Below, piece after piece: positions 6,072 through 6,312 of a stretch of DNA of 6,312 nucleotides. Each line of letters opens with the position of its first letter. The first letter of the stretch is position 1. The stretch spans positions 1-6,312 of the forward strand of contig JBBQDZ010000139.1 in NCBI GenBank assembly GCA_038320185.1, written 5' to 3'. The position numbers and the translations under genes are program-made. The notes under the pieces are model-generated. The model searched no databases and had not been told where the DNA came from. It was given only the letters and a program-made list of their open reading frames with translations. Source of the DNA: JBBQDZ01 sp038320185 (GTDB taxonomy: Bacteria; Actinomycetota; Thermoleophilia; Gaiellales; Gaiellaceae).

Positions 6072-6106
6072 GGCCAGGTTCGGGGGTCAGGCTCCCGAAC
6101 CTGGCC
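6072..6106. repeat. Perfect 13-bp inverted repeat, REP-like, possible terminator
   Basis: GGCCAGGTTCGGG (6072-6084) pairs perfectly with CCCGAACCTGGCC (6094-6106) around a 9-nt centre, GGTCAGGCT. One G-C and one G-U pair can extend the stem inward to 15 bp with a 5-nt loop. The core GGGGTCAGGCTCC resembles the centre of REP-type palindromes that are scattered in many environmental bacterial genomes and are linked to RAYT (Y1/TnpA_REP) transposases; that link is from memory and not tested here. No transposase gene is in the window and no second copy was seen. It sits 20 bp after the small gene's stop and lacks a T-tract, so any terminator role would be as a GC-rich hairpin without U-run. Confidence 0.7.
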
Positions 6107-6138
6107 GTTCCGGACTTTCGCCTGCTCATGGGCTCGGG

Positions 6139-6176
6139 CCACGTCCCCGCCGGCGCCGGCCGGCGGGGCAGCGTGG
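6139..6176. repeat. GC-rich interrupted hairpin, possible terminator
   Basis: CCCCGCCGGC (6145-6154) pairs with GCCGGCGGGG (6159-6168) over a 4-nt loop. The flanking CCACG (6139-6143) pairs with CGTGG (6172-6176) beyond an asymmetric bulge (T against CAG), giving 15 bp in total. It lies between the REP-like hairpin and the possible - strand gene ending at 6208, so it could end transcription of that gene. No T-run follows on either strand, and very GC-rich DNA makes such stems by chance more often. Confidence 0.45.
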
Positions 6177-6207
6177 ACATGTCCCGCCTCCGGCTGCGAC
6201 CGTGGTC

Positions 6208-6312
6208 TTATCGGATGAGGGGCGGCCGGATCGTTAGGGGCGCGTCGAAGGGCCCGTAGACGTGGTGCATGAAGTGCGCCGCAGCGGTCATCCGTAGCTC
6301 GAGGGTTCGATA
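6208..6312 (-). CDS. Possible 3' end of a gene running off the right edge, unrecognised
   Basis: The - strand is open from the window edge to a TAA at 6210-6208, giving 34 residues that include AAHFMHHVYGPFDAP and end in TIRPPLIR. Third positions are G/C in 28 of 34 codons, which fits coding but is a little lower than the neighbours. I recognise no family in so short a piece. The other two - strand frames look worse: one stops early and the other gives Arg/Pro/Ala-rich shadow sequence. If real, it converges on the small + strand gene, with the two hairpins between them. Confidence 0.35.
   Translation of the reverse strand, partial: YRTLELRMTAAAHFMHHVYGPFDAPLTIRPPLIR

Noticed and set aside
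6175..6184. GGACATGTCC perfect 10-bp palindrome
   Set aside because: It could be a dyad operator, but it is short, single-copy here, partly overlaps the hairpin arm and has no promoter next to it.
5303..6259. 318-codon + strand open frame antisense to psuK and continuing over the hairpins
   Set aside because: Arg/Ala/Pro-rich, crosses the small gene out of frame and shows no recognisable motif.
6107..6312. Remnant of a RAYT transposase beside the REP-like palindrome
   Set aside because: I looked for the HUH/Y1 motifs (paired His, catalytic Tyr context) on both strands and found none that could be supported.

Overview
The window is a very GC-rich, gene-dense stretch of bacterial chromosome. 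Codon third positions are strongly G/C, GTG is used freely as a start codon, and genes overlap or nearly touch. Together with the protein types (a receptor-like Ser/Thr kinase with an outer TPR region, a polytopic flippase-like protein, a GYD protein and a psuK-psuG pair), this suggests an actinobacterium, most likely of the class Thermoleophilia (Gaiellales/Solirubrobacterales-like). The lineage is an inference; no rRNA or marker gene is present.

Left block, + strand (1-3176). The window opens inside a Ser/Thr protein kinase whose N-lobe lies off the left edge. It continues through catalytic loop, DFG and APE motifs, one membrane helix, a Thr/Pro-rich stalk and a TPR domain. After a 155-bp gap comes a run of three genes: a 301-aa protein of the lysylphosphatidylglycerol-synthase transmembrane (flippase-like) family, a roughly 258-aa polytopic membrane protein, and a 94-aa GYD-domain protein. 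The GYD gene starts inside the last 80 bp of the membrane-protein gene, behind a very strong Shine-Dalgarno sequence.

Middle block, - strand (5848 down to 3169). A three-gene operon, read right to left, encodes a PfkB-family sugar kinase (probable pseudouridine kinase PsuK), pseudouridine-5'-phosphate glycosidase PsuG, and a P1/DmpA-family self-cleaving N-terminal-nucleophile hydrolase. The junctions are GTGA and ATGA 4-bp overlaps, so the three are probably translationally coupled. The first two would turn pseudouridine from RNA turnover into uracil and ribose 5-phosphate. The role of the hydrolase in this pathway is unknown. The operon collides tail to tail with the GYD gene, with 8 bp of overlap.

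Right block (5849-6312). Only 14 bp separate psuK from a divergent 62-aa single-helix protein, whose ATG lies 7 nt after a TAGAAT -10 box, which suggests a leaderless mRNA. Downstream are two strong hairpins. One is a perfect 13-bp inverted repeat whose inner sequence resembles REP elements associated with RAYT transposases; the other is a GC-rich hairpin. The last 105 bp may be the 3' end of a convergent - strand gene running off the right edge.

No tRNA, rRNA, CRISPR array or transposase gene was seen. The least ordinary points are the PsuK-PsuG-P1 hydrolase linkage, the REP-like hairpin, the leaderless divergent promoter and the 80-bp gene overlap.
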